Assembly: GCF_963855985.1 (NCBI RefSeq)
Contig: NC_087095.1
Location: forward strand, 12,100,001 to 12,164,000
Source: Ostrinia nubilalis
Lineage: Eukaryota; Arthropoda; Insecta; Lepidoptera; Crambidae
DNA: 64,000 bases
Direction of reading: 5' to 3'
A program made the position numbers and the translations under genes. Position 1 is the stretch's first letter, and the number at the start of each line of letters is the position of its first letter. Shown here piece after piece: positions 1 to 11,211 of the stretch. The notes below the pieces were generated by a model. It saw only the letters and a program-made list of their open reading frames with translations, made no database searches and had not been told where the DNA came from.

Positions 1-302
1 CTTGAATAATATACTGGAGTTAATCCAGTATATTATTGTTGTTAATATAGTTAGTATTAAGTTATTCAATCAATAATTATTAGTGTATCAACGGCATTAA
101 GTTCGCCTTGTGTACCAATTTATATGGCATTAAAGAATAAATATTACAGTAGAAACACAAATCCAGAAAGCACAGTATAGGAGAGGAATAAATTGCAAAT
201 AGTTGGTACAGTATCAGTATCGGCGCGCCGACAGCTGGTTGTCGGCGGCGGCGGCGTGAAAAAATTCGCGGCGGCGGCGGCGCGCCGGCGTGGCGCCCAC
301 CT
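1..302 (-). other. 3' non-coding end of the Ty3 element
   Basis: On the minus strand this lies directly after the pol stop codon at 303, so it should hold the polypurine tract and at least part of the 3' LTR. A very GC-rich stretch of GGC/GCC repeats occupies about 219-297. Bases 5-18 and 24-37 form a perfect 14-bp inverted repeat with a 5-base loop (GTTAA). I found no matching copy on the far side of gag (9437-9893), so LTR boundaries cannot be set here. The window edge probably cuts the element. Confidence 0.45.
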
Positions 303-3300
303 CTAACTTGAATCCGCGACACGAATCCAGTATTTCATGTTCTCGACGCACGCTACACCATCATAGCGTTTGGAACTCCTTTCAGCTCCCCTCATGTCAG
401 CAACCTTGTAGCGGTCGTGGCCTAGAACTTCCGTAATTTGAAATGGACCTTTGTAAAGAGGCATCAACTTTGTGCTCTGCCCGTCATTAGACATGCTTGG
501 TATTTTGATGACCACCAAGTCCCCAACTTTATACTCAGGCGCGTCCTTCCTTTTTGCATCAAAAGCTGTCTTTTGCCTCTCCGCGTTTTTCTGGATGTTC
601 TCATCAACTTCGCGTCTTAAAGTTGTGAGATCAACCGTAGCCTCAATCGCATCATCATCAGTAACCCCGTCGTTATTCATTCGAATACGGTATCCGAAAA
701 AGACCTCACTAGGAATAGCAGCTGTGGTTTTATTTATTGTGCTATTAATGCCCTGCTGTATGCTTGTAATGTGCTGATCCCATTTGTTGTTGTCTGTATT
801 AGCACCCATACTACGTAATGCTTCCAAAATGGTTGAGTTATACCGCTCAACTTGGCCGTTTGAACGTGGTACGGCAGTGGCTATAACATGAGATCTAATA
901 TTCTTTTCAGAACAAAAGGTCTTGAAAGCGTTGGAAGTAAATGCACTCCCAGCATCACTGATTAGGCGCTTGGGATTACCGAAAACCTTGAAAATTTTAT
1001 TTAACTCATTTATAACAATCTTAGATTTGGTGTTTTTCACTGCTGATATGAATACGAATTTGGTGAATGAATCTACTACAACCAGCAAATAGGAATTTTG
1101 TTGTGTAGACTTCACAAAAGGGCCTAAATGATCTAGATGTAGGGTATGAAATGGTCTGGCATATTTTGGTATTGGATATAATTTGCCGGGTTTTTTGCCA
1201 TGAATATTTTTGTAATAAATGCAATTAAGGCAATTTTTTATATATTTTGAGACTATTTTCCTTAAATGTGGAAACCAATATTTAGATCTAATTCTTTCGA
1301 CTGTTTTATCTACAGCAAAATGCCCTATATCGTCGTGATTAGCCTTGATGATTTGCCAAATACATGTTTTTGGTACTAGCCATCTCCTACCATACTCGGT
1401 TCGACGGTAAACCTTATTGCCCAGCAATTCATATTGATTAAAGATCTGTTGATTTGCGTCGGCCTCACCTGACAACAGAATATCCCTAATACTGCATATA
1501 CTTGGGTCTTGAAGCTGCACAGATAGGAGCCAGTCGCCCTCAGTTATGGACATCACGTCATTATTCACTGAAATGCTTTTGTCCATGACTGGGTTGCGAC
1601 TTAAAGCATCCACATGTTGCATCTGTGTCCCTGGTTTATGCATGATCTCAAAGTTAAACTCTTGAGTTTGCAAAACCCACCTACCGATACGCGGAATGAT
1701 TTCCTTTTTTTGCAAAGCGTGTTTTACAGCATTGCAATCAGTAAACATTTTGAATTCTATCCCGAGTAAATAGTGCCTAAACTTTTGCAAACCTGCTACA
1801 ATTGCTAATAGTTCAAGTTCAAAGGAGTGGTACTTTTTTTCATCATTATTAGTCTGGCGACTATAAAAATGGATTGGTTGTTCGCCATTTTCTGTAACTT
1901 GAACCATTATGCAGCCTAGACCATCACGACTGGCATCAGTATACAAATACACCGGTAAATTTGGATTAAATATTTTAAGGACAGCATTATCAATAAGAGC
2001 TTTTTTTATATCAATGACTGCTTGTTCTTGTTGAGATCCCCAACTCCAGATTGCCTCTTTTTTTAATAGTTTTGTCAGAGGACTGCAGAGAGTTGCACAA
2101 TTTTTAATGAACTTTCTAAAATAATTTATCAAACCTAAAAATTGGCGAAGTTGATGGACAGTTTTGGGAGTCGGAAATTCGTCAATGGCTTTTAATTTTT
2201 TGGAACTCGGTCGAATACCACTTTCAGAAACTTCGTAACCAAGAAACGTGATACTATTTTGAAAAAATGAACATTTATCTAAATTAATCGTTAAGCCATT
2301 TGAATTGAGAATTTCTAACACACTTTCTAAGCAAGCAGCATTTTCTTCTTTAGTTTCTGTGGCTATCAGCAAATCATCCATGTAACAAATCACTTTACCA
2401 AAACGCAGGTTTCCCAAGACAGTATTCATTAACCTTTGGAATACCGAAGGTCCATTGCTTAACCCAAAGGGCATTCTCAAGAATTCAAAGTGCCCATCTG
2501 GTGTAATGAACGCTGTCTTGGGTATTGCCTCTGGCTTTATAGGGATTTGGTGATACCCACTTTTTAAATCTAAAGAAGTAAAGTATTTACAACCCTGCAA
2601 TCTATCAATTAAGTCCTCGATCATAGGCATTGGATATTTCTCTTTAACTGTGATTTTATTTAGTTGACGGTAATCAATACATAGCCGTTTTTCTCCTGAA
2701 GATTTGTCTACCAATAAAGCAGGGCTCGCATACGCCGAATTACTATGCCTGATAATTCCGTTTTTTAATAAATCATCTGTAATGTCGCGAGTAATCTTTC
2801 TTTCTGATTCAGACATTCGATATGGTCGAAAACAGACAGGTTTGGTAGAAGTTAACTCTATATCCAATTCCACACAATTAGTTTTGCCTAAAGTAGACAA
2901 ATCTTCAGAAAAACACGAAGGGTATTTTGAGAGAATGGAATTTAATAAGGTTTCGTTTTCAGTGGCACAGTTTATATTGGTATTTTCCGCATTAATGTTA
3001 AATATTCCCCTTGTTTGTATAGACTCAAAAGTTAACTTGTTTCCCACTCGAGAATACATTATGCTACTATCCTCAGTAAAATTACGGCCTATCAACACGT
3101 TGCACCCTGTTAGTTCGTCAATGACATATAAAACCGTGACTAATTCCACTGTATCTACTTTCAAATTAACAGCAACAGCTTTTGAGATTTGGGTAGATGT
3201 GCCGTTGGTAAAACCCACTAAATTAATAGGCAGATTCAAATCAAATGTTTGTAAATTATATAATTTGACATAATCCCTTGTAATCAATGAGCATTCGCTA

Positions 3301-3966
3301 CCCATATCAAAAAAAGCTTCACATTGGGAATTATTAAGTAAAACCGATTTACAAAACTTCTGTTTACTTTTGGGTTCACTAATCATTTTTACTTCCAAGT
3401 CAGTCTCAATTTTAGGTTTAGGTTTCGATTTGCATGCTTTTTCTAGATGCCCCCTCTTGCTACAAAAGCTACACTGGATATCATCCTTAATATTGCAATT
3501 ATTTCGCCTATGACCTAATTCACCACAGCGAAAACACGATATATTACTGTTAGTTACATTATTCCCACTATTTGAAGACTCATTCTTAATGTCAGGTTTG
3601 CTATTAATATTTCCCTGCAATGATGATGATAAATTACGCAAAACCGGCTTTGTAGATGAAAAATTTTTTGGCAATGTATTTTTTTCGGGTATCGAATATA
3701 TTTTGCCATGCAAAAATGACGCTAAATCATCACAACGCGGAAAATTCCCTGCTTCGGCGGCAGTGCTAATGTTTGGATCACCAATAGACCCTACTATAAC
3801 GGACACTATATCGCGATCTTTGAAATCTAATTGCAGCCTGTCTATTTTGCCTTTTTGCTGGAAATAGAATTCGTAAAGAGATTGATTTGGCATGGGCTTG
3901 GTTTCTACCAACTGTTTTAATAAGGCATACATATTACGCTTAGTTTGAAAAGTATTCGATAACCTC
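303..3966 (-). CDS. Ty3/gypsy gag (3' part) and pol polyprotein
   Basis: Retrotransposon polyprotein, open throughout. Numbering counts from the ATG at 3995, whose first ten residues belong to the inserted LTR and not to this gene. In order: the end of gag; two CCHC zinc knuckles (C154-C167 and C175-C188) that bind RNA; an aspartic protease around D230, reading DMG instead of the usual DTG or DSG; reverse transcriptase with YMDD at 538-541; RNase H with D687 in YTDAS and D753; a pol linker; integrase with the H887/H892/C922/C925 zinc site and the D955-D1014-E1050 triad (35 residues between the last two). The reverse transcriptase-RNase H-integrase order marks Ty3/gypsy. No env frame follows. 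The N-terminus of gag lies beyond the insertion at 9038-9436. Recently active family, but this copy is split. Confidence 0.93.
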
Positions 3967-5443
3967 TGTAGCGTTGCAGTTTTGGCTGTTTTCACAAATT
4001 GATATTTCTTCTCGATGTTTGGATTTGGGATGCCGCTGGCGACATCTATTGGCGTGATTTTGAATTAATTTGCAATAGATGGCGCTTTTTGCTCAGTCAA
4101 TTCAAATATATTTTATTGAAACATTTCCTAATGTTTTTGTTTTGATTATTCTATTTTTTAATAGAATATTTTCAGTGTTCAGGAGATTGTTTTCATCATG
4201 GTTTTTATTAGTATTTGCTTTTTACCTAAGCGGCGAAACGAAACGTCTTGCGATGTCAATGACTCGCAGGCTGTCAGTTGAGCTGTCAAGTCACTTTGGA
4301 GTTTTGGTCGATCTTGCGCAACCGCAATTTTATTATTTTCGGGGATGTAGTCCCCTGTGTTTTAGATCGTGTGTTGCAGAATGCATCCACGATAATTTCA
4401 TAATATAATTTAAAATAATCACACATGAGGTAAGTTCCCGTCGGAGAATTTATTTATTTTTCGTGATTGATATTTTTCGTATTCCACCTACGTGGTATTT
4501 TATGTGATGGTTTCTTTCAGAAATTCCCTAAATTCTATTCGGATGAGGGTATTGGGTTGCTGAGGGCTGCGAGCGAAGCTCAAATTAGTGAACAGCCTTC
4601 GTAAGTATTTCTTTCCCATTGCGGGGTTTTTCATAACCTAATGCCACGTTCCACATGTGATGCTGACAGTGTATTTTTCGTTTCAGATGCGGGATTTCAA
4701 ATTTCGTATTTTACAATTTCATATTTTACGATTTTACATTTCATATTTTAGATATTTCAATATTTCATATTGATTTCTATAATTATTACTCCTTTCTGAA
4801 CTGCTGATCTCTTCGCATTTCCTCCTTGTCATCAAACCTCTGTCTCTGCAAGAGTTTGAACGCTTACCTGTCGAGGAGATGCAATGAGCTTCATCTGGCA
4901 CTGCGCGCTTGAGGCCGTGGAGGACGCTGCTTGTAGCCTAAAAGTGTGCGAGACCCGTTGGACCCCGGAAGAAGAGAGGAACGTTCAGGGTAACGGCTTA
5001 TAACCGCATGGCTTCCAAGGTACCCACTTTTCCATCCTTCAAGTAGGAGTCTTTCCGACCTGACATCGCGCAGTTATCTTAACTATTAGAGTCTTTTAAT
5101 ATTTAGGCTGAGTTTTAAGAAATTTGTAGTGGCAATAATATTCACCAAACCGAACCTAATTAACGACCCTGAATCCCTTGAGATTGGCACTATTACAGTA
5201 GTTATTATAATATCGTAATTGTTAACTATATACGAGCATACGAGATAAAAATAAATTGTGTCAATTGAGAGGGAGCTGTTTTATTTACATTTCTAATTAC
5301 AACACAAGGAACGGTAACTTATATAAATTTCTGCAAGCCGGACAACCTCTTTTCACGTGCAGACAATTCACCATCTTCTCCGTCTGCACCGGTGGCGGTT
5401 CAATTCCAGTCACCAAGCCGCCAGGAAAAAATCCATTCTTGCA
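3967..5443 (+). repeat. 5' LTR (1477 bp)
   Basis: Direct copy of 7562-9037, beginning TG and ending CA. It contains a hairpin at about 4145-4166 (a 9-bp arm, a T-run loop and its complement) and AATAAA near 5247, a possible polyadenylation signal. It also holds two donor/acceptor pairs that could act as small introns: GTAAGT at 4430 with TTTCAG ending 4520, and GTAAGT at 4601 with TTTCAG ending 4686. Confidence 0.93.
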
Positions 5444-5444
5444 G

Positions 5445-5453
5445 TGGCGCCCA
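5445..5453 (+). promoter_or_regulatory. tRNA primer-binding site
   Basis: TGGCGCCCA begins one base after the left LTR. TGG followed by a sequence complementary to a tRNA 3' end is the expected start for minus-strand DNA synthesis. TGGCGCCC is a primer site seen in several LTR retroelement groups. The exact tRNA was not determined. Confidence 0.75.
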
Positions 5454-7547
5454 TCTTTTGATGTTTATTATTGCCACATTATTTTTTATGAAGTTTATGG
5501 GTGGAAAGCCAATAATAGAAGCAACATTGTGTGCTGACTATCCGCTCATACACTTCTATTTTATTGTTTAATAATTTTTATTAGGGAATCTCTCATGTGT
5601 GTGCTGTTGTTTGTCTTGTTTTTTTTTGTAATTTATTTTATTTGTGATGCCCACATAAATTTTTTAGGTTGTCAACTTTTTACATATTATTATGTTAACC
5701 ATTATAACAGAGCGTACTACTCTATATGAGGTTAGTTTACATGATGTTAGGTTACATATTTTGTGTGTTGCAACTCTTATTTTGTATATTATGTTGGGAC
5801 AAGTAAGTAACATTTTTTTTTTGTTAGGTTATATTTATTTTATACCTACACTGCTTTTGGGCTTTATAGCTTATAACTTTTAGTTACTTACTTTAATTAT
5901 TTTGTTTTTTCATACAAGACAAACACAGTTTTAGTTTTAATTTTAGTGTTTATTCATTTGTACTCATAATAAGTAAGTACATAATGTATTTTAAAGTACC
6001 TACCCAGATATTTTGTTACATAGTGCTGACTAATCTTAATTATTGTTTATGTACTTAGGTAACAATTTGCTTTTGTGTCACTATGGACATATAACTTTTA
6101 TTTTATGTTACCTAGTACACATTATTTTGTATTGATTACATTATGTTAGCATAATATTATAATTTTTATTTGAAATTTTAATTAATTTAATTTGGCTATA
6201 ATTTTGATAACTTAAGGCAGATATTCCTATTAGTTATTTAGGCATTATACTGCAGTGTATTATAAGGTTTGGTACTTAATGTCATAATGTTATTACTGGC
6301 TAGTGAGTTGTTTGTGGGTACACTTACTAACTTGTTAATTTTTATACAAGAATAACTTAATTGATTATTATTATGGTTTTGATAACAATTCAAAGTTATT
6401 AATTCTTAGTAAAGTGCCATTCTTAAATTTGTATAAATAGTAATAATAATTTTTCATTTAACTTTTGGAAAATATTTTTGCCACTTAGTTTTTTTTTTCA
6501 AAAATAATTCATGATTAAGCTACCTTCTATAAGGAAGATTTTTTTTGAAATTATAGTTATGCCAAGGTTCTCAGTCGTAGGACTTAGGATTTTCTTTGTT
6601 CTGGGTAGGTAGGTACTTTGGTAACTAACTTGAGTTTAGTTTTTAGATTTTTTTTTGACACAATCGTATTGTGTAATGTATTTCTGTTGGGAATTTGATA
6701 GATTCTTTTATAGCAAAATTTTTTTGGACACATTCGAGTTGTCGGGTATCTGCTACAGTTTTGCCTCGGTGCTTTATCTGTAACTTAAAGTTCAGATTTT
6801 TTTTTTCCAGAGATTTTATCTCTGTGTTTTTGTTTTGTTTTGTGTGAGTGCTATGTATCTCCTATATACATGCCTCGTTTGTTTTGTCTTTTCCAGGGAT
6901 GACATCATGTGCTTTTATGCACTATTCCCTGTGTTTTGTGTTTTGTTGCGATGACGTCCAATTTATATTGTGGCCAGCGACATTTTTGTTCTGTGGTTTT
7001 TAACCCAGACATTTTTTCTAGGGATGACATGTGTTGAAATATACACTTTCCCTAGGGCCCACTGGATGGCTATTCCAGAAAATATGTTCGTAATGGCCGA
7101 AATAGCCTTACAACGTTACTGGGGATTCGAGTACCACTGGTTCACAGTTGGGACTCTATGGGGAATTTTGAATGCAGGTGGCAAGCAGTGTAATTTGAAA
7201 CTGATGCTTACAGGTATGAAAGAGAGGTATGAAAGATGATTGTATGTTAGTGTTGGGTTTTATTTATGCTCGGACAGCAGAGATTGTTTTAGGTTTGAAG
7301 AACATCAGTCCTGGTAGTTGGTTTTCATCTGGTTTGTTTTGCTTAGTGAAAAGTCAGTTTGTTTTTGTTCCTGTTATGTCAGCATACCCTACAACTCGTT
7401 GTTTGTTTTTTCGAATTTTTTTTTTAGTTGAAGTTTCTGCTGGAATGTTTTCTTTTTGAGGTCTTTCTGCGTTTAGACACATTTTTTTTCTTTTTCAGTT
7501 TGTAGTTCGCTGAGGGCAGCTCAGATTCTTTCTCCGTGCGAATGTCT
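5454..7547 (+). other. non-coding interior of the LTR element
   Basis: About 2.1 kb of T-rich sequence. The longest frames (for example 6970-7239) are short and carry no recognisable gag, protease, reverse transcriptase or integrase motif, so I do not annotate them as genes. The stretch presumably carries packaging and dimerisation signals, but nothing specific is visible. Confidence 0.6.
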
Positions 7548-7558
7548 AGGGGGGAGGG
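7548..7558 (+). promoter_or_regulatory. polypurine tract
   Basis: AGGGGGGAGGG sits three bases before the right LTR, where the plus-strand primer of reverse transcription is expected. Its strand fixes the orientation of the element. Confidence 0.8.
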
Positions 7559-7561
7559 TAT

Positions 7562-9037
7562 TGTAGCGTTGCAGTTTTGGCTGTTTTCACAAATTGATAT
7601 TTCTTCTCGATGTTTGGATTTGGGATGCCGCTGGCGACATCTATTGGCGTGATTTTGAATTAATTTGCAATAGATGGCGCTTTTTGCTCAGTCAATTCAA
7701 ATATATTTTATTGAAACATTTCCTAATGTTTTTGTTTTGATTATTCTATTTTTTAATAGAATATTTTCAGTGTTCAGGAGATTGTTTTCATCATGGTTTT
7801 TATTAGTATTTGCTTTTTACCTAAGCGGCGAAACGAAACGTCTTGCGATGTCAATGACTCGCAGGCTGTCAGTTGAGCTGTCAAGTCACTTTGGAGTTTT
7901 GGTCGATCTTGCGCAACCGCAATTTTATTATTTTCGGGGATGTAGTCCCCTGTGTTTTAGATCGTGTGTTGCAGAATGCATCCACGATATTTCATAATAT
8001 AATTTAAAATAATCACACATGAGGTAAGTTCCCGTCGGAGAATTTATTTATTTTTCGTGATTGATATTTTTCGTATTCCACCTACGTGGTATTTTATGTG
8101 ATGGTTTCTTTCAGAAATTCCCTAAATTCTATTCGGATGAGGGTATTGGGTTGCTGAGGGCTGCGAGCGAAGCTCAAATTAGTGAACAGCCTTCGTAAGT
8201 ATTTCTTTCCCATTGCGGGGTTTTTCATAACCTAATGCCACGTTCCACATGTGATGCTGACAGTGTATTTTTCGTTTCAGATGCGGGATTTCAAATTTCG
8301 TATTTTACAATTTCATATTTTACGATTTTACATTTCATATTTTAGATATTTCAATATTTCATATTGATTTCTATAATTATTACTCCTTTCTGAACTGCTG
8401 ATCTCTTCGCATTTCCTCCTTGTCATCAAACCTCTGTCTCTGCAAGAGTTTGAACGCTTACCTGTCGAGGAGATGCAATGAGCTTCATCTGGCACTGCGC
8501 GCTTGAGGCCGTGGAGGACGCTGCTTGTAGCTTAAAAGTGTGCGAGACCCGTTGGACCCCGGAAGAAGAGAGGAACGTTCAGGGTAACGGCTTATAACCG
8601 CATGGCTTCCAAGGTACCCACTTTTCCATCCTTCAAGTAGGAGTCTTTCCGACCTGACATCGCGCAGTTATCTTAACTATTAGAGTCTTTTAATATTTAG
8701 GCTGAGTTTTAAGAAATTTGTAGTGGCAATAATATTCACCAAACCGAACCTAATTAACGACCCTGAATCCCTTGAGATTGGCACTATTACAGTAGTTATT
8801 ATAATATCGTAATTGTTAACTATATACGAGCATACGAGATAAAAATAAATTGTGTCAATTGAGAGGGAGCTGTTTTATTTACATTTCTAATTACAACACA
8901 AGGAACGGTAACTTATATAAATTTCTGCAAGCCGGACAACCTCTTTTCACGTGCAGACAATTCACCATCTTCTCCGTCTGCACCGGTGGCGGTTCAATTC
9001 CAGTCACCAAGCCGCCAGGAAAAAATCCTTTCTTGCA
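7562..9037 (+). repeat. 3' LTR (1476 bp)
   Basis: Near-identical copy of 3967-5443, one base shorter. It is followed at once by the second CCTC target copy and then by the minus-strand Ty3 gag sequence. Confidence 0.93.
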
Positions 9038-9436
9038 CCTCTTACGCCACTGCTTCCAACGCCAATTAGTCCACATAGTTTCATTTTTTTGTAAAGAATC
9101 TAACCACGTTTTGGCTGTATTACGTAATTTTTGCAACCCCTGGTATTTAATCATACTGTCAGACCATCCAAAAGCACGAGCGTTAGCCTCTAGCACATTA
9201 ATCCACATATCTACGTCATCCACTAACGGGTCAAATTCGGGAATCACTGATGATAATACAACGTTTTGACTCACGGTTGGCGATCCTTTGCGGCTGCGTC
9301 GTTTCATCTTCCTCCTCCGACGATCCCGGTCGCTGCTACTGCTCGACGAACTGGAGCTAGGACTCGGCGACGGTGTTCGAGCGGAGGAATCCGAGCTCGT
9401 TGAAGGTTCTCTTCTACGTTTTCGTCCCCGTGGCAT
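9038..9436 (-). CDS. Ty3/gypsy gag, N-terminal fragment
   Basis: About 133 codons from an ATG at 9436; an in-frame ATG at 9466 is possible but less likely to be the start. The N-terminus is very basic, then comes a run of serines, then an RDRRRRKMKRRS-type basic stretch, and from about residue 55 a folded gag-like segment rich in W and L. This layout (basic/serine head, then capsid-like domain) is common in insect Ty3 gags. The frame runs into the inserted LTR at 9037, where it picks up unrelated residues. The proper continuation lies at 3966 and below. Confidence 0.82.
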
Positions 9437-9893
9437 ATTGTGGCCGGTGAGCGTTGTGCATCCCACTTCTGATGTTAGAAAAGAGCAAACATTATTATAA
9501 GTCTACCTAATATGCACCGATAGTTTTCGTTTGGGAGGTAAGTAACAAACAGTTCTATAAATTAATTCTATATTTGCAAGCTAATTTACACAGGCACAGT
9601 TAAAGTAATTATTTCTACTCATTATTAAAATTATTTATAAGAATTAGAATGTAGGTAACAAAAATGGAACAGAGTTTGGGTCGATACCACAATAACACGA
9701 TACTTCTTGTCAGGCGAGTGTCCCCGGCGACGGTCCAAGCAGAAATAGGCCGAGAGCTCCGTGAAACGCCTCGACGAAAGTTGTTGGAGTGGGGAGTGAC
9801 GTAGCAACAGCGCGTCATCCGGATGCGACGTCACGCCGGCGTGTTTTAAAAAAACGCTTGCGATAACATCCGGGCGTCTTTATCTTTCTTAAG
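9437..9893 (-). other. putative 5' leader / LTR region of the Ty3 element
   Basis: Directly upstream of gag on the minus strand. Around 9460-9480 the minus strand reads CATCAGAAGTGGGATG, a possible leader or primer-site region. No copy of it occurs at 1-302, so I cannot mark the LTR. The segment 9690-9840 is CpG-rich and could hold the transcription start. Confidence 0.35.
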
Positions 9894-10077
9894 CGAATTT
9901 TGCAATAAGTAGCCTTATCTTTTGCTCAGTCACAAGTACGATTTTATGAATAACTAGCTGTTCCCGCGACTTCGTACGCGTGAAAACAGTTGGAATAATA
10001 TTTCCCGTTTTTGTAACATTTTTCGAATTTTGCAATAAGTAGCCTTATCTTTTGCTCAGTCACAAGTACGATTTTAT
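9894..10077. repeat. 54-bp direct repeat flanking a Helitron-end fragment
   Basis: Bases 9894-9947 recur at 10024-10077 with no difference I can see. Between them lie 76 bp that include a CTAG and the CCGCGACTTCGTACGCG end motif of the Helitron-like family (9954-9985, minus orientation). The arrangement suggests a tandem duplication, or a capture event, that used the repeat. Confidence 0.7.
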
Positions 10078-10397
10078 ATTTGTTCAGTCCTTAACAATAC
10101 GGCACAAAACATCTATATTTACAGTAATTACCCACTTACTGTTCAAGAATATGTGTGTTGTGTGACACATTAGTATTGGTACCTAGTTTGTGCGTGCACC
10201 GTAACTGATGCGCGATTTGTGTCAAGGAAATAACTTTATTGTTCAAATCGATAATAGCTATACTATGAAACATGTGTGACAAATATCTATAAGTAGATGT
10301 AGGTAGGTCTAAAACTGTGTGACTATTAATGACATTAATGACAAATACTATAATCAGAATAGGTAGGTACTACTTGTATAAACAATACGACGACTAA

Positions 10398-10515
10398 GGC
10401 TCAGTTGCACCATCTTACTTTGACTTTGACAAACGTCAAAAATCTGTCAAACTCCATACAAAACACACCAGTTATCGTCATAGTTACTGTTAAAGTTAGG
10501 TGGTGCAACCCAGCC
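10398..10515. mobile_element. PIF/Harbinger-type MITE, copy 1
   Basis: Ends GGCTCAGTTGCACC and GGTGCAACCCAGCC are inverted repeats, and TAA flanks both sides as a 3-bp target duplication. The interior holds the palindrome-like TTTGACAAACGTCAAA. The TWA target is that of PIF/Harbinger transposons. Sister copies lie at 27195, 29250, 53334 and 56323. Confidence 0.85.
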
Positions 10516-11082
10516 TAAAGATGCGTTGATTGATACTTCGTTGTGGTGTATTTAAATGTTTTAATTAGTAGATAAATTTAGTAATAGGCACCCATTAATC
10601 ATGACTTTTTACGCATGGATTTGATGATACATTCATTCATCGTTTTATTGATTAGCAATGACCAACATTCTTAATTAGGAAATATGTCACAATTTATTAA
10701 TAGATAACATACAAATCGTTCTTACAATCTCTCTAGCTAGAGGACTGAGATCTGATCTGAATGCAATGGTTCAATGAAACTTAGCACATTACTGATTTTG
10801 ATTAAGTAGTAAGTACCTATACAGTTTCAGGAAAAGAACACAATGATATCTATTATCATTTAGTAAATTTCAGTTTTATTTTCAGCCAAAAAGCACATGA
10901 CTAGTGACAAAGTCAGACTAATGGAGCAATAAAGCATTGAATTTGAATTTATTCTTAAAAATAACCGGTCTTCTTTTTTTGTATCGTTGATTGCCAGCTG
11001 TGGTCAAAAGAAGCCTTTATAAGCAGCCATAAATAGGCATCTGACAACGAACAATAGTATTTTAAGAACGTTAAAATGTAGT

Positions 11083-11211
11083 CAGTCAGCGTCAAACTGT
11101 AACATCTAAAGTAGCCAAAAAGATCGCAACACGTCTTTGTTACAATTGAAAAAAGGTTGTGTTGTCAATTTTTTGGCCACTTGAGTGGCACTTACTATTT
11201 AACGCTGACTG
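11083..11211. mobile_element. CAGTCAGCGT MITE, copy 1
   Basis: Terminal inverted repeat CAGTCAGCGT / ACGCTGACTG, about 129 bp in all. It contains GCAACACGTCTTTGTTACAA, and a related segment is found in the copies at 31929 and 51269. It is a non-coding, non-autonomous DNA element of unknown superfamily. Confidence 0.8.

Larger units (their letters stand above)
3967..9037 (+). mobile_element. non-autonomous LTR retrotransposon with giant LTRs
   Basis: Two direct repeats of about 1.48 kb, starting TGTAGC and ending TTGCA, enclose 2.1 kb. The 4-bp target duplication CCTC lies at 3963-3966 and 9038-9041. A primer-binding site follows the left LTR and a G-rich polypurine tract precedes the right one, so the element runs on the plus strand. 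The interior has no gag or pol frame. The structure fits a large retrotransposon derivative (LARD) moved by proteins of another element. LTR differences are few (one indel near 4389, substitutions near 4937 and 5435), which indicates a recent insertion. Superfamily (gypsy or BEL/Pao) cannot be decided without coding sequence. Confidence 0.92.
303..9436 (-). mobile_element. Ty3/gypsy retrotransposon split by a younger LTR element
   Basis: The minus-strand gag start (9038-9436) and the gag-pol remainder (303-3966) are two halves of one element. They are separated by the plus-strand LTR element at 3967-9037 and by its duplicated CCTC target. If one copy of the duplication is ignored, the reading frame passes from one half to the other without shift or stop. 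The interruption is therefore recent and the host copy had an open frame. LTRs could not be delimited: the left end reaches the window edge, and the right end shows no sequence matching it. Confidence 0.85.

Noticed and set aside
4079..4408. 109-codon plus-strand frame in the LTR, repeated at 7674-7997
   Set aside because: No domain. It lies in the U3-like part of the LTR, and its frame differs at the end between the two copies because of a 1-bp indel.
6970..7459. Short frames in the interior of the non-autonomous LTR element
   Set aside because: No gag or pol motif, and composition follows the T-rich background.
8891..9037. C-terminal part of the minus-strand frame that starts in gag
   Set aside because: These residues come from the inserted LTR read in reverse; they are not part of the gag protein.
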